6,309 nt of DNA from Deltaproteobacteria bacterium (GTDB lineage Bacteria > Desulfobacterota > Desulfarculia > Adiutricales > Adiutricaceae). The stretch is taken from assembly GCA_031257955.1 (NCBI GenBank), contig JAIRNQ010000322.1:1-6309 (forward strand), in the 5' to 3' direction. Both the position numbers and the translations under genes were made by a program. Shown one piece after another: positions 1 through 6,022 of the stretch; within the stretch, counting starts at the first letter, position 1, and each line of letters starts with the position of its first letter. The notes beneath the pieces are model-generated. The model did no database searches. It had not been told where the DNA came from and saw nothing but the letters and a program-made list of their open reading frames with translations.

Positions 1-1
1 G

Positions 2-103
2 ATTGTTTTTGACCGAGCTGCGGGAAAAACATGGAAAGAAAAAATTACCTGGAAAACTGAGAAGATGCCATCAGGCCAGGTTATTCACGTGGTAGGTTGC
101 TGA
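2..103 (+). CDS. C-terminal end of a gene cut by the window edge, possibly AAA-like ATPase (PD-(D/E)XK-associated)
   Basis: The frame is open from the first bases to a TGA at 101-103 and gives 33 residues. It begins IVFDRAAGKTWKEKI and ends GQVIHVVGC. From memory, the pattern FDR, then W-x-(E/D)-K-I, then a short strand ending V(V/W)G(C/M) resembles the extreme C-terminus of the AAA-like ATPase proteins that carry a C-terminal PD-(D/E)XK-type domain and are common in anaerobes and symbionts. No catalytic motif lies in this fragment, so the function is inferred from the tail alone. It is AT-rich, unlike the T6SS genes downstream, and is separated from them by about 220 bases without a gene. 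It may be an intact gene cut only by the window, or itself a remnant. Confidence 0.45.
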   Translation: MVFDRAAGKTWKEKITWKTEKMPSGQVIHVVGC

Positions 104-324
104 ATTATGGTACTTAATAACACAATTTCTATCAGAATTGCTAAAAACATCTTCACGTTCACAGCATACACCATCACATCTATCTACCAACGTGATCCCT
201 CTTTCCAAAATTCTTGGGTTTTTGCGAACGGTGTTAACGCACTAATTACCTCGTGAACGCTTACTACATGATGTCGCCAATTTTCGCGTAAAAGAGTTCC
301 CGAAATAGCTATCTCGAGATACTT
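104..324. other. AT-rich stretch with no gene; 12-bp palindrome near its right end
   Basis: I see no convincing coding region on either strand. The frame that later encodes the TssC remnant has a stop (TAA at 289-291) and shows no TssC-like residues before about 370. A perfect 12-base palindrome, TATCTCGAGATA, lies at 310-321, just before the base composition changes sharply to GC-rich. That change is probably the break point where the 5' part of tssC was lost. No clear promoter can be named. Confidence 0.5.
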
Positions 325-794
325 TTGTGCCTTTCGACTCCCCCAGCCCCGGGAGGAGTTAAGTCCCGATACCCAAAGGCCGGCACCCAAAGACTGACCC
401 GGAAAGTAGTCCCCAAAAAGGTTTTCCCCAAGACAGCCGAGGGTTACGAGGCCGAGACCAACTACGAACTCTCCACTCAGCTTCCGTATATGATGATCAT
501 GAACCGTTTGGCCCACTACGTCAAGGTCTTACAGCGAGAAGACATCGGCTCTTGAAAGAGCGGACCGAACTGGAAAGGGAGCTGAACGCCTGGATCGGCC
601 AATACGTGACCGAGATGGACAACCCCGACCCAGAAACCAGAAGCAAACGCCAGCCGCGCATGGCCTCCATCGAGGTAAAGGACATCGAGGGCAAGCCCAG
701 TTGGTACAAAGTCACCATAAAAGCCAGACCCCACTTCAAGTACATGGGGGCCAACTTCACCCTGTCGCTGGTTGGCGAACTCGACAAGGCCTAA
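325..794 (+). pseudogene. tssC: tssC (vipB) remnant: 5'-truncated and frameshifted T6SS sheath large subunit
   Basis: TssC pairs with TssB to build the contractile sheath around the Hcp tube in the cytoplasm. Only the C-terminus is present, about 140 of the roughly 490 residues usual in the family. Up to 552 the frame reads ELSTQLPYMMIMNRLAHYVK then VLQREDIGS, and meets TGA at 553-555. The frame that starts at 552 continues the same domain: KERTELERELNAWIGQYV, NPDPETRSK, then PHFKYMGANFTLSLVGELDK to a TAA at 792-794. The family normally has IG(S/T)WKER at the join, so the loss of one G from a TGG Trp codon near 554 explains both stop and shift. Homology begins around 370-400; what lies before it (292-370) is open but not TssC-like, and there is no good start codon. 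The surviving sequence is otherwise well conserved, so the shift is recent or is a sequencing error; the 5' truncation is not explained by an error of one base. A product is unlikely. Confidence 0.9.
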
Positions 795-818
795 ACCGTC
801 CGGCTTTCCCCTCAGCTT

Positions 819-838
819 GGCCGCCTGTCCCGGCGGCC
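819..838 (+). other. 7-bp perfect hairpin after tssC remnant
   Basis: GGCCGCC at 819-825 pairs perfectly with GGCGGCC at 832-838 around a 6-base loop (TGTCCC). It lies 25 bases after the tssC stop. No T-run follows, so it is not a textbook intrinsic terminator. It may act as a 3' end stabiliser or processing barrier between tssC and hcp, which often need very different expression levels. The function is inferred. Confidence 0.4.
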
Positions 839-1077
839 GGTAACGGCCTTCCAGTCCCGACCGGCTAGCCAGCCCAGCTGGCCCGCCAGAGTGGCCTATC
901 TAAAAACCTTCCCCGGCGAAAGTCGCGAACCATTGCGGATTTTCACTTATGGATCCGACCCTTAACCTCCCCCCCGTAACCCGATCCCTTTCCGTTGGGC
1001 CGTCTTTTCCCGCTATCAAACCAGAGCGAGACGGTAGCCCGACCGGGTTTCCGCGTTATTAACCAAATCCAGCCAAT

Positions 1078-1082
1078 GGAGG
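1078..1082 (+). promoter_or_regulatory. Ribosome binding site of hcp
   Basis: GGAGG ends 7 bases before the ATG at 1090. It is the best Shine-Dalgarno match in the window, which fits a gene usually made in large amounts, and it fixes the hcp start. Confidence 0.8.
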
Positions 1083-1089
1083 ATTATTC

Positions 1090-1554
1090 ATGGCTCTCAC
1101 GGCATATTTGAAAGTTGAAGGTAAGTTCCAGGGCGAGATCAAGGGCGATTGCCCGGAAGGCGGCGACAAGAAAGATAAGATCCTCGTCTACGCCATCGAC
1201 CACTCGGTTGAGAACTTCCGGGACACCAGCTACGGGCGCATCCACAAGTCCCTGACCATCACCAAACATAAGGACCAAGCCACGCCCAAGCTCTTCAAGG
1301 CTTGCTGCACCGGCGAGAACGTCACCGTGATCTTGGACAACTATCGGGTCAAGCCAGACGGGACCGAGGAGAAGTACTTTACCACCAAACTTGAGGAAGC
1401 CATCATCGTGAGCATTAGGGATTACACACCCCTGACCTTCCTGCCGGAGGACAAGCCATACCGCGACATGGAAGAGGTCGCCTTCTCCTATACCAAGATC
1501 ACCTGGACCTATAACGACGGCAACATCGAATTCGTCGACGACTTGGAAGCCTAA
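1090..1554 (+). CDS. hcp: Hcp (TssD), T6SS inner tube protein
   Basis: Hcp forms stacked hexameric rings that make the inner tube of the T6SS; the tube and attached effectors are expelled when the TssB/TssC sheath contracts. The protein is 154 residues, close to the usual 155-170. Family features are the N-terminal first strand (MALTAYLKVEGKFQGEIKG), the HS motif followed by an extended loop and GRIHKSLTITKHKDQATP (residues 49-66), LFKACCTGENV (68-78), and the diagnostic C-terminal strand KITWTYNDGNIEFVDD (136-151). The start ATG has a GGAGG 7 bases upstream. It has no signal peptide, as expected. The adjacent cysteines at 72-73 and Cys21 could matter for ring stability, but this is only an inference. 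The gene is intact and has good codon usage, unlike the broken tssC before it. A hairpin directly follows the stop, so hcp may be its own transcription unit. Confidence 0.95.
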   Translation: MALTAYLKVEGKFQGEIKGDCPEGGDKKDKILVYAIDHSVENFRDTSYGRIHKSLTITKHKDQATPKLFKACCTGENVTVILDNYRVKPDGTEEKYFTTKLEEAIIVSIRDYTPLTFLPEDKPYRDMEEVAFSYTKITWTYNDGNIEFVDDLEA

Positions 1555-1555
1555 G

Positions 1556-1583
1556 TTTTGGCGGCCCCGCACCGCCGCCAAAA
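1556..1583 (+). terminator. Strong hairpin after hcp, probable terminator or 3' stabiliser
   Basis: TTTTGGCGGC at 1556-1565 pairs perfectly with GCCGCCAAAA at 1574-1583 around an 8-base loop. It begins one base after the hcp stop. The stem is strong and isolated, but no T-run follows at once; the nearest T-rich stretch starts about 60 bases later. It could lower read-through into clpV or protect hcp mRNA. Confidence 0.5.
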
Positions 1584-1833
1584 TCAAAGCCCAAATCCGG
1601 AACCGTGCCCGTGGGTCTGCCAAAAATAAATTGTTTGCCGCTGATTTTTAATTAATTTTTTAATCGATTATTTATTTAATTGAGATTTCCCTTGTCATCG
1701 CCCGAAACCGCCGCTAGGCGATTTCGTGGCCATGGCCGTTTGTGGCTGCCCAAGCCGGCGGACGGGCCGAGGCGGCGGCAAGGCCGAAGCGGCCCATTGT
1801 GGCGGGGACGGGGACAAGGATAAAAGGGTTAAA
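1584..1833. other. hcp-clpV spacer: AT-rich block, then GC-rich leader
   Basis: Bases 1628-1690 form a sharp AT-rich block (with TTAATTAATTTTTTAAT inside it), out of character with the GC-rich genes around it; a promoter for clpV could lie here, but no -35/-10 pair is clear. From about 1700 to 1820 the sequence is GC-rich and could fold: GGGCCG (1764-1769) can pair with CGGCCC (1790-1795). The clpV frame is open back to a GTG at 1726, but the residues it would add (MAMAVCGCPSRRTGRGGG and so on) look unlike any ClpV N-terminus, so I treat this as leader. Confidence 0.45.
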
Positions 1834-4791
1834 ATGATAGGCACGGACATAAAACTCCTCTTTCGGAAGCTCAATTCCCAGGCCACGACGGGGCTTTACG
1901 ACGCCATGGGCTTGGCCGTGGAACGTTCCCACTACGAGGTGGCCTTTGAGCACTTCCTCCTCATGGCCATCGACGTCCCCGAGACCGACCTCGCCCTGAT
2001 ATTGGATTACTTCAAGGTCGACCGACCCAAGCTTCGCAACAGTTTGAATAAAGCCCTGGAGAGCTTCAATTCCGGAAACACCGGCAAACCCGTCTTTTCC
2101 CCGGTCCTCCAGGAACTCTTGGAGACCTCTTGGCTGGCCGCCTCGGTCGATCTGGGCTTAAACTCGCTGCGCACCGGGGCCATATTGCTTGGCTACCTGC
2201 GGCGGCCCTCGCTGTTTTCCCAGGGCGGGCCCTTGCCGGAACTGGGACAGATTTCCCGGGACGAGCTGGAGAAAAACTTTTTTAAGATCCTGCTCATGTC
2301 CCCGGAGACCGTGGTGGAACCAGGCGACCGCGAAGGGGCGGACCAGGCGGCCGCTGCCGGCTCGGGCGAGAGCTTCGTGGACAAATACTGCGAGGACTTT
2401 TCCCGCAAGGCCGCCCAGGGCAAGATCCACCCGGTCTTTGGCCGGGACAACGAGATCCGTTCCATAATTAACATCTTGGCCCGGCGGCACAAAAACAACC
2501 CCATATTGGTCGGGGAACCCGGGGTCGGCAAGACCGCCGTCATCGAGGGTTTGGCCAATAGGATCCACGAGGGCGACGTCCCGGATACCCTCAAAGGCGT
2601 AACCCTTCTGTCGCTGGACATGGGCCTCTTGGAAGCCGGGGTCAGGGTCAAGGGTGAGTTTGAGCGAAGGCTAAAAGGGGTAATGGATGAAATAAAGGCC
2701 AGCCCCAAGCCCATCATTCTCTTTATCGACGATGCCCACACCCTGGTCGGGGCCGGCGGCCCAGCCGGCGGATCCGACGCCGCCAACCTCCTAAAACCGA
2801 CCCTGGCCCGTGGGGAAATCAAAACCTGCGCCGCCACCACCTGGAAAGAATACAAAAAATACTTCGAGAAAGACGCCGCCCTGGCCCGCCGTTTTCAACT
2901 GGTTGCCCTGGACGAGCCGGACGTCCCCACCTGCGTCTTGATCCTTAGGGGGCTTCGGGACTACTACGAAAAGGTCCACGGCGTGTACATACGCGACGAG
3001 GCCATCGTGGCCGCCGCCGAGTTGTCCAACCGCTACATAAGCGGGCGTTTTTTGCCGGACAAGGCGGTCGATCTTATCGACACCGCTTGCGCCCGGGTCA
3101 AAGTCGGGCTGGTGGCCAAGCCCAAAATCCTGGAAGAGACCGAGCGGGTCAAAGATGCCCTGATCCGCGAGGGGATGGGCCTGAGCAATGACACCGCCTT
3201 GGACGATTCCCCGGAACTGGAGGCCCGAATCGACGCCCTGGACAAAAGCATAACCGAGCTCTCCGACATGATAGTCGAACTTACGGACAGCTGGGAAAAC
3301 CAGAGAGCGGCCGCCCAAAGCCTTTGTCAAGCCAAGTTGGCCTACTTCGATGCCGTTGACAAGCCCAATCCGTCTGACCCCGAAACCCTTGTCCCCTACG
3401 CCCTGGTCAACGAAAGGGCTAAGGCCTTGGACGAAGCCAAGGCCGCCTTCGCCCAAACGGTCGGCCCGGAAGTTCAAATCGACGTTGAGGTAACCGCCGA
3501 GGTGGTGGCCGCCGTGGTCTCGGAGCGGACCGGCATAACGATCGCCCGCCTGGCCACCCTCCAGGCCCAGACGGTGGCCGATTTGGAAAAGCTATTGGCC
3601 GAGCGCGTCAAGGGCCAGCCCGAGGCCCTGGCCGCCATCACCCGCGTGATCAAGGCTTCCACGGCCGGCCTGCGGGATCCCCGCCAGCCCATCGGGGTCT
3701 TTCTATTGGTCGGGCCCTCCGGTGTCGGCAAGACCGAAACCGGCTTAGCCTTGGCCGATCTTATGTTCGGCGACGAAAAAAGCGTCGTCACCATAAACAT
3801 GAGCGAGTTCCAAGAGCGACATTCCGCATCCCGCCTGGTCGGATCGCCCCCCGGCTACGTGGGTTACGGAGAAGGCGGGCTCCTTACCGAGGCCGTGCGC
3901 CATAATCCTTACCGCGCGGTGATTTTGAATGAGGTGGAGAAGGCCCACCAGGACGTCCTGAACCTCTTTTACCAAGTTTTTGACCAGGGCGTTCTGACCG
4001 ATTCCGAAGGGAAGAAAGTTAGTTTCGCCAACGCGCTCTTGCTGCTCACCTCCAACTTGGCCTCGGAGGCCATCGATCGGGCCATCGAACAATACCCCGA
4101 CCAGAGCCTGGAGGAACTCTCCGCCGCCATCCGGCCCATACTCTCCAAGCACTTCCAGCCGGCCCTTTTGGCCAGGATGGCCATAGTCCCCTACCGACCG
4201 CTAAATCGCCAGGCCTTGGCCCAAATCGCCGATCTTAAACTCAAGGCCCTGGGCCGACGCCTGAAACAAAATCACGACATCGACTTCGCCTACTCGCCCG
4301 AAGTGGTGGAGGCCATAACCGACCGGTGCCTAGCCACCGAGACTGGGGTCAGAAACATCGACTACGTCCTCTCGTCCTCGGTCTTGCCCGCCATAGCCCA
4401 AGAGCTGCTGGGACCCATGGCCACCGGGGATCCCCTGCCCAATGCCATCCGCCTGACCCTGGCCGACGACAAGTCCTTCAAATTGAGTTTTTCCGACCCG
4501 GCCGACGACAAGTCCTTCGGGCTGAGTTTTTCCGGCCTGGCCGACGACAAGTCTTTCGGACTAAGTTTTTCCGACCCGGCCGACGACAAGTCGTTCAGAC
4601 TAAGTTTTTCCGACCCGGCCGACTACAAGTCTTTCGGACTAATTTTTTCCGACCCGACCGACGAAACGGACGGAGCGGCCGTTGGGGCTGACTCGGCCAA
4701 TGGCCCGGACCCGGAACCGAAACCCCCGGACGAGGACCCGTGGCTCACGGCCGAGGACCTATGCCCCACGGACGATGACGACGATGTTTGA
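1834..4791 (+). CDS. clpV: ClpV (TssH), T6SS sheath-recycling AAA+ ATPase with altered Walker B motifs and C-terminal repeats
   Basis: ClpV is a hexameric double-ring AAA+ unfoldase that binds the TssC N-terminal helix and pulls contracted sheath apart. The chosen ATG gives MIGTDIKLLFRKLN, the typical start; an AAGGG lies a few bases upstream. The protein is 985 residues; the family usually has about 860-900. Order: N domain 1-155; D1 about 185-425 with Walker A GEPGVGKT 227-234, pore loop GVRVKGE 269-275, Walker B LFIDDAH with D299-D300, ATTW sensor 334-337, Arg fingers R352-R353; coiled middle domain about 430-545; D2 about 550-870 with Walker A GPSGVGKT 627-634, pore loop GYVGYG from 674, Walker B VILNEVEK with N699, sensor-1 N741, Arg finger R781, sensor-2 GVR with R840. 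The usual Walker B residues are DE in both; here D1 has DD and D2 has NE, which should impair ATP hydrolysis. Residues 877-941 are five 13-residue repeats and 942-985 an acidic tail. No stop or frameshift is seen. Confidence 0.95.
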   Translation: MIGTDIKLLFRKLNSQATTGLYDAMGLAVERSHYEVAFEHFLLMAIDVPETDLALILDYFKVDRPKLRNSLNKALESFNSGNTGKPVFSPVLQELLETSWLAASVDLGLNSLRTGAILLGYLRRPSLFSQGGPLPELGQISRDELEKNFFKILLMSPETVVEPGDREGADQAAAAGSGESFVDKYCEDFSRKAAQGKIHPVFGRDNEIRSIINILARRHKNNPILVGEPGVGKTAVIEGLANRIHEGDVPDTLKGVTLLSLDMGLLEAGVRVKGEFERRLKGVMDEIKASPKPIILFIDDAHTLVGAGGPAGGSDAANLLKPTLARGEIKTCAATTWKEYKKYFEKDAALARRFQLVALDEPDVPTCVLILRGLRDYYEKVHGVYIRDEAIVAAAELSNRYISGRFLPDKAVDLIDTACARVKVGLVAKPKILEETERVKDALIREGMGLSNDTALDDSPELEARIDALDKSITELSDMIVELTDSWENQRAAAQSLCQAKLAYFDAVDKPNPSDPETLVPYALVNERAKALDEAKAAFAQTVGPEVQIDVEVTAEVVAAVVSERTGITIARLATLQAQTVADLEKLLAERVKGQPEALAAITRVIKASTAGLRDPRQPIGVFLLVGPSGVGKTETGLALADLMFGDEKSVVTINMSEFQERHSASRLVGSPPGYVGYGEGGLLTEAVRHNPYRAVILNEVEKAHQDVLNLFYQVFDQGVLTDSEGKKVSFANALLLLTSNLASEAIDRAIEQYPDQSLEELSAAIRPILSKHFQPALLARMAIVPYRPLNRQALAQIADLKLKALGRRLKQNHDIDFAYSPEVVEAITDRCLATETGVRNIDYVLSSSVLPAIAQELLGPMATGDPLPNAIRLTLADDKSFKLSFSDPADDKSFGLSFSGLADDKSFGLSFSDPADDKSFRLSFSDPADYKSFGLIFSDPTDETDGAAVGADSANGPDPEPKPPDEDPWLTAEDLCPTDDDDDV
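4462..4656 (+). repeat. Five tandem 39-bp repeats in the 3' end of clpV
   Basis: Units lie at 4462-4500, 4501-4539, 4540-4578, 4579-4617 and 4618-4656, all in frame. Each encodes a form of ADDKSFGLSFSDP (13 residues). Unit 1 has K for G, unit 2 ends GL, unit 4 has R for G, and unit 5 has ADYKSF and LIFSDP. Unit 1 directly follows NAIRLTL and fits the normal last strand of ClpV (a V/I-rich strand, D-x-x-x-F turn, strand), so units 2-5 look like copies of that C-terminal beta hairpin. Units differ at synonymous sites as well as in protein, so the array is not brand new. Confidence 0.95.
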
Positions 4792-4906
4792 CCCCGCGGC
4801 CTTAGCCGGTTTGGGCGCCACTCCCTTCCCCGGCGACGACCCCATCCCCGCCTTACCGAGGATGACCTTGGCGCCGTGCTGGCCAGTCTGCCAATATCCC
4901 CCATAA
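4784..4906 (+). pseudogene. Small ORF overlapping the clpV stop; possible broken tssA start
   Basis: An ATG inside the clpV end (8-base overlap) opens a 40-codon frame beginning MFDPAALAGLGATPFPGDD and ending at TAA 4904-4906. The first 20 residues loosely recall the N-terminus of TssA/ImpA-type proteins (M-(L/F)-D-x-x-A-L-G-x-T-P-I-x-G-D-x-P), a T6SS gene that can sit near clpV. The later part does not fit. In a neighbouring frame, 4852-4896 reads LTEDDLGAVLASLPI, which looks more like protein than the ORF's own end, so a frameshift near 4850 is possible. There is no Shine-Dalgarno; translation would depend on coupling to clpV. It may also be a chance ORF in GC-rich DNA. Confidence 0.3.
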
Positions 4907-5165
4907 GCTTTGGCCAGCCTCTCCAATCTGACCCCCGAGCCTCGCTCATTATCCATCTCCATACTTTCCATATGAGTCTTTTCTACCCCCAAATATCTAA
5001 TTAACTTACCCCAAACTACCTTCCAAATTCTTTTTTTAGTTTATTCATGTGGGCTTGACTTTCTTGGATTTTCTGTTTATAATTCCCAACGTGCCAAACA
5101 ACCTTTTAGGGTACTATGAAGTAGTCCCTGGCCTTAAAAGTCCAAACGATGGCATAAGGTTACGC
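4907..5165. other. Pyrimidine-rich spacer with almost no G, then leader of the next gene
   Basis: From about 4910 to 5041 the + strand is C- and T-rich and very poor in G, ending in a T7 run at 5031-5037. A C-rich, G-poor transcript after a stop codon is what Rho loads on, so this may be a Rho-dependent end for the clpV transcript. Bases 5049-5165 are open in the frame of the next gene from a GTG at 5049, but that start has no ribosome binding site. Confidence 0.4.
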
Positions 5166-5480
5166 ATGAAAAATATAAACATTACTTTCCAGGAATTGGC
5201 CGCCGAATTCAACCACAACGCCCAGATTCTTTACAAACTCAGCCAAGAGCCCATACCCGACGACATGGCCGAAATAGTCTCCATGGCCACCTCACTGACC
5301 AGTGACTGCCAAGCCATGATTGAGCTGTGTTTGGTGGCCGAGTCGCGCCTGGCCAACCGGCACCCCGAAGCCCCCGAGTCCTCGCCCAGCCCGCTGGCCG
5401 CCGGGCCCGGCCCCGGGCCCGACAACCCCGACCCAAGCAAATACCCCCGACCCCCCCACTTTCATTTTTCCGGACGCTAA
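5166..5480 (+). CDS. Unrecognised small protein downstream of clpV, helical with proline-rich tail
   Basis: I do not recognise this family. The ATG at 5166 is preferred because AAGG (5156-5159) lies 6 bases upstream; the longer version from GTG 5049 would add 39 residues with no binding site. The 104-residue product has an N-terminal part likely to be helical (MKNINITFQELAAEFNHNAQ, then PIPDDMAEIVSMATSL and AMIELCLVAESRLANRH, to residue 66) and a tail from 67 rich in Pro, Gly and Asp (ESSPSPLAAGPGPGPDNPDP). It has no signal peptide and no membrane segment. The stop falls just after a C5 and a C7 run. If the C7 run (5451-5457) had one C fewer, the frame would go on through a proline-rich stretch to 5685 and give 172 residues, so the present stop may be a frameshift product. 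Position after clpV suggests a T6SS accessory role, which is inference only. Confidence 0.6.
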   Translation: MKNINITFQELAAEFNHNAQILYKLSQEPIPDDMAEIVSMATSLTSDCQAMIELCLVAESRLANRHPEAPESSPSPLAAGPGPGPDNPDPSKYPRPPHFHFSGR

Positions 5481-5700
5481 ATCGACGCTACCTTCAGTCA
5501 CCCCGGCCAAGGACGGCACCGATTTGGGGACACCCGGAGAGTGGCCCCAATCGCCCGGCCTCCCTCCCAGCCTTTCGCCCGGCTCACCTTGGCCCCGGCT
5601 TCCCGACCTCAAGCCTCCCGGCTCGCCCAGCTTCCCACCCGACCTCCCCGTCCGCCCAAAGAGTCCCGGTTGTCCCTTGGCCTAAACTCGCTACCCTATT
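5481..5700 (+). other. C-rich, G-poor stretch; possible frameshifted tail of the previous gene or Rho-loading region
   Basis: The + strand is dominated by C with relatively few G. The frame at 5458-5685 reads as a proline-rich tail (TFIFPDAKSTLPSVTPAKDG, later LPDLKPPGSPSFPPDLPV) and ends in TAA at 5683-5685; its codons (GAC, GCC, AAG, CCC) resemble those of the genes before it. If it is not translated, its composition fits a Rho utilisation region closing the T6SS transcript. Composition changes abruptly to AT-rich after about 5700. Confidence 0.4.
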
Positions 5701-5773
5701 TACCTAATTCTCCCAAAATACAGTCATAAGTTTTTGACCAGGACAATAGATTGATGTCAAATTGAGGCTTATT

Positions 5774-5790
5774 TTAACCCAAGTTCGGCC
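5774..5790 (+). repeat. Left arm of a 17-bp perfect inverted repeat pair
   Basis: TTAACCCAAGTTCGGCC matches, in reverse complement, 6257-6273. The match breaks at both ends, but a TAAAAAAA run lies within 10-15 bases inside each arm, so the similarity may extend with gaps. The arms are 466 bases apart. Confidence 0.8.
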
Positions 5791-5969
5791 AGAGCCTAAA
5801 AAAAGTAATAATATCAGTATTCTATAGAAAGAATCAAAATATTTCCACAACAAAAGTTTGGGAATCACGAGCCAGAATAGAAACTATTGCGGCGTTCGCT
5901 TCTCTTAAGCACCTCTCTAGGTCGATTTGTTATTATTAGGGCACGATATATGGTTTGATGGCTTTCATC

Positions 5970-6022
5970 CCTGTCCCTTTCGCCCTCGGCGAGGGTGAGG
6001 CAGGAACGGGCTTCCCCTGTTC
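5970..6022 (+). other. Two adjacent GC-rich hairpins in AT-rich DNA, possible structured RNA or REP-like unit
   Basis: Hairpin one: CGCCCTC (5981-5987), loop GGC, GAGGGTG (5991-5997) with one G-T pair, extended by CCT/AGG (5976-5978 with 5998-6000) and CCTG/CAGG (5970-5973 with 6001-6004). Hairpin two: GAACGGG (6004-6010), loop CTTCC, CCTGTTC (6016-6022) with one G-T pair. The two share base 6004, so they abut or compete. They stand out as an island of GC in an AT-rich flank. No long T-run follows (TTCTCTTAAG comes next), so intrinsic termination is not obvious. Confidence 0.45.

Larger units (their letters stand above)
795..1089. other. Intergenic region between tssC remnant and hcp; C-rich, probable hcp leader
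   Basis: This 295-base spacer has no ORF of note. It is rich in C on the + strand, with a C7 run at 969-975, and holds a strong hairpin at 819-838. Its right part should contain the hcp promoter if hcp is transcribed on its own. The best sigma70-like -10 I can point to is TATCAA near 1014-1019, with only a poor -35 (TTCCGT) 18 bases upstream, so I do not call a promoter. I see no sigma54 -24/-12 pair of the TGGC-N8-TGC type. Confidence 0.5.

Noticed and set aside
540..560. Programmed frameshift in tssC
   Set aside because: There is no slippery heptamer and no RF2-like site with an upstream Shine-Dalgarno; a -1 shift would also give Leu where the family has Trp, whereas loss of one G explains everything. 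The 5' part is missing in any case.
1084..1623. Long minus-strand ORF over hcp, and similar antisense ORFs over clpV
   Set aside because: They mirror the codon bias of real + strand genes and have no ribosome binding site or family features.
1726..1833. Upstream GTG start adding 36 residues to ClpV
   Set aside because: The extra residues are Gly/Arg/Cys-rich and unlike any ClpV start, while the ATG at 1834 gives the standard MI-x-TD-x-K-x-L opening.
4326..4691. Arg/Phe-rich ORF with repeats in another frame of the clpV 3' end
   Set aside because: It is the shadow of the 39-bp repeats, whose clpV frame continues the ClpV fold.
5327..5707. Pro/Arg-rich ORF overlapping the post-clpV gene
   Set aside because: It has arginine and proline bias typical of off-frame GC-rich DNA; the frame ending at 5685 looks more like real coding sequence.
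3974..5742. 15-base match AAGTTTTTGACCAGG at 3974-3988 and 5728-5742, with a 10-base core also at 5-14
   Set aside because: The first copy is part of the conserved clpV D2 codons (QVFDQG), and the others show no further similarity around them; chance is likely.
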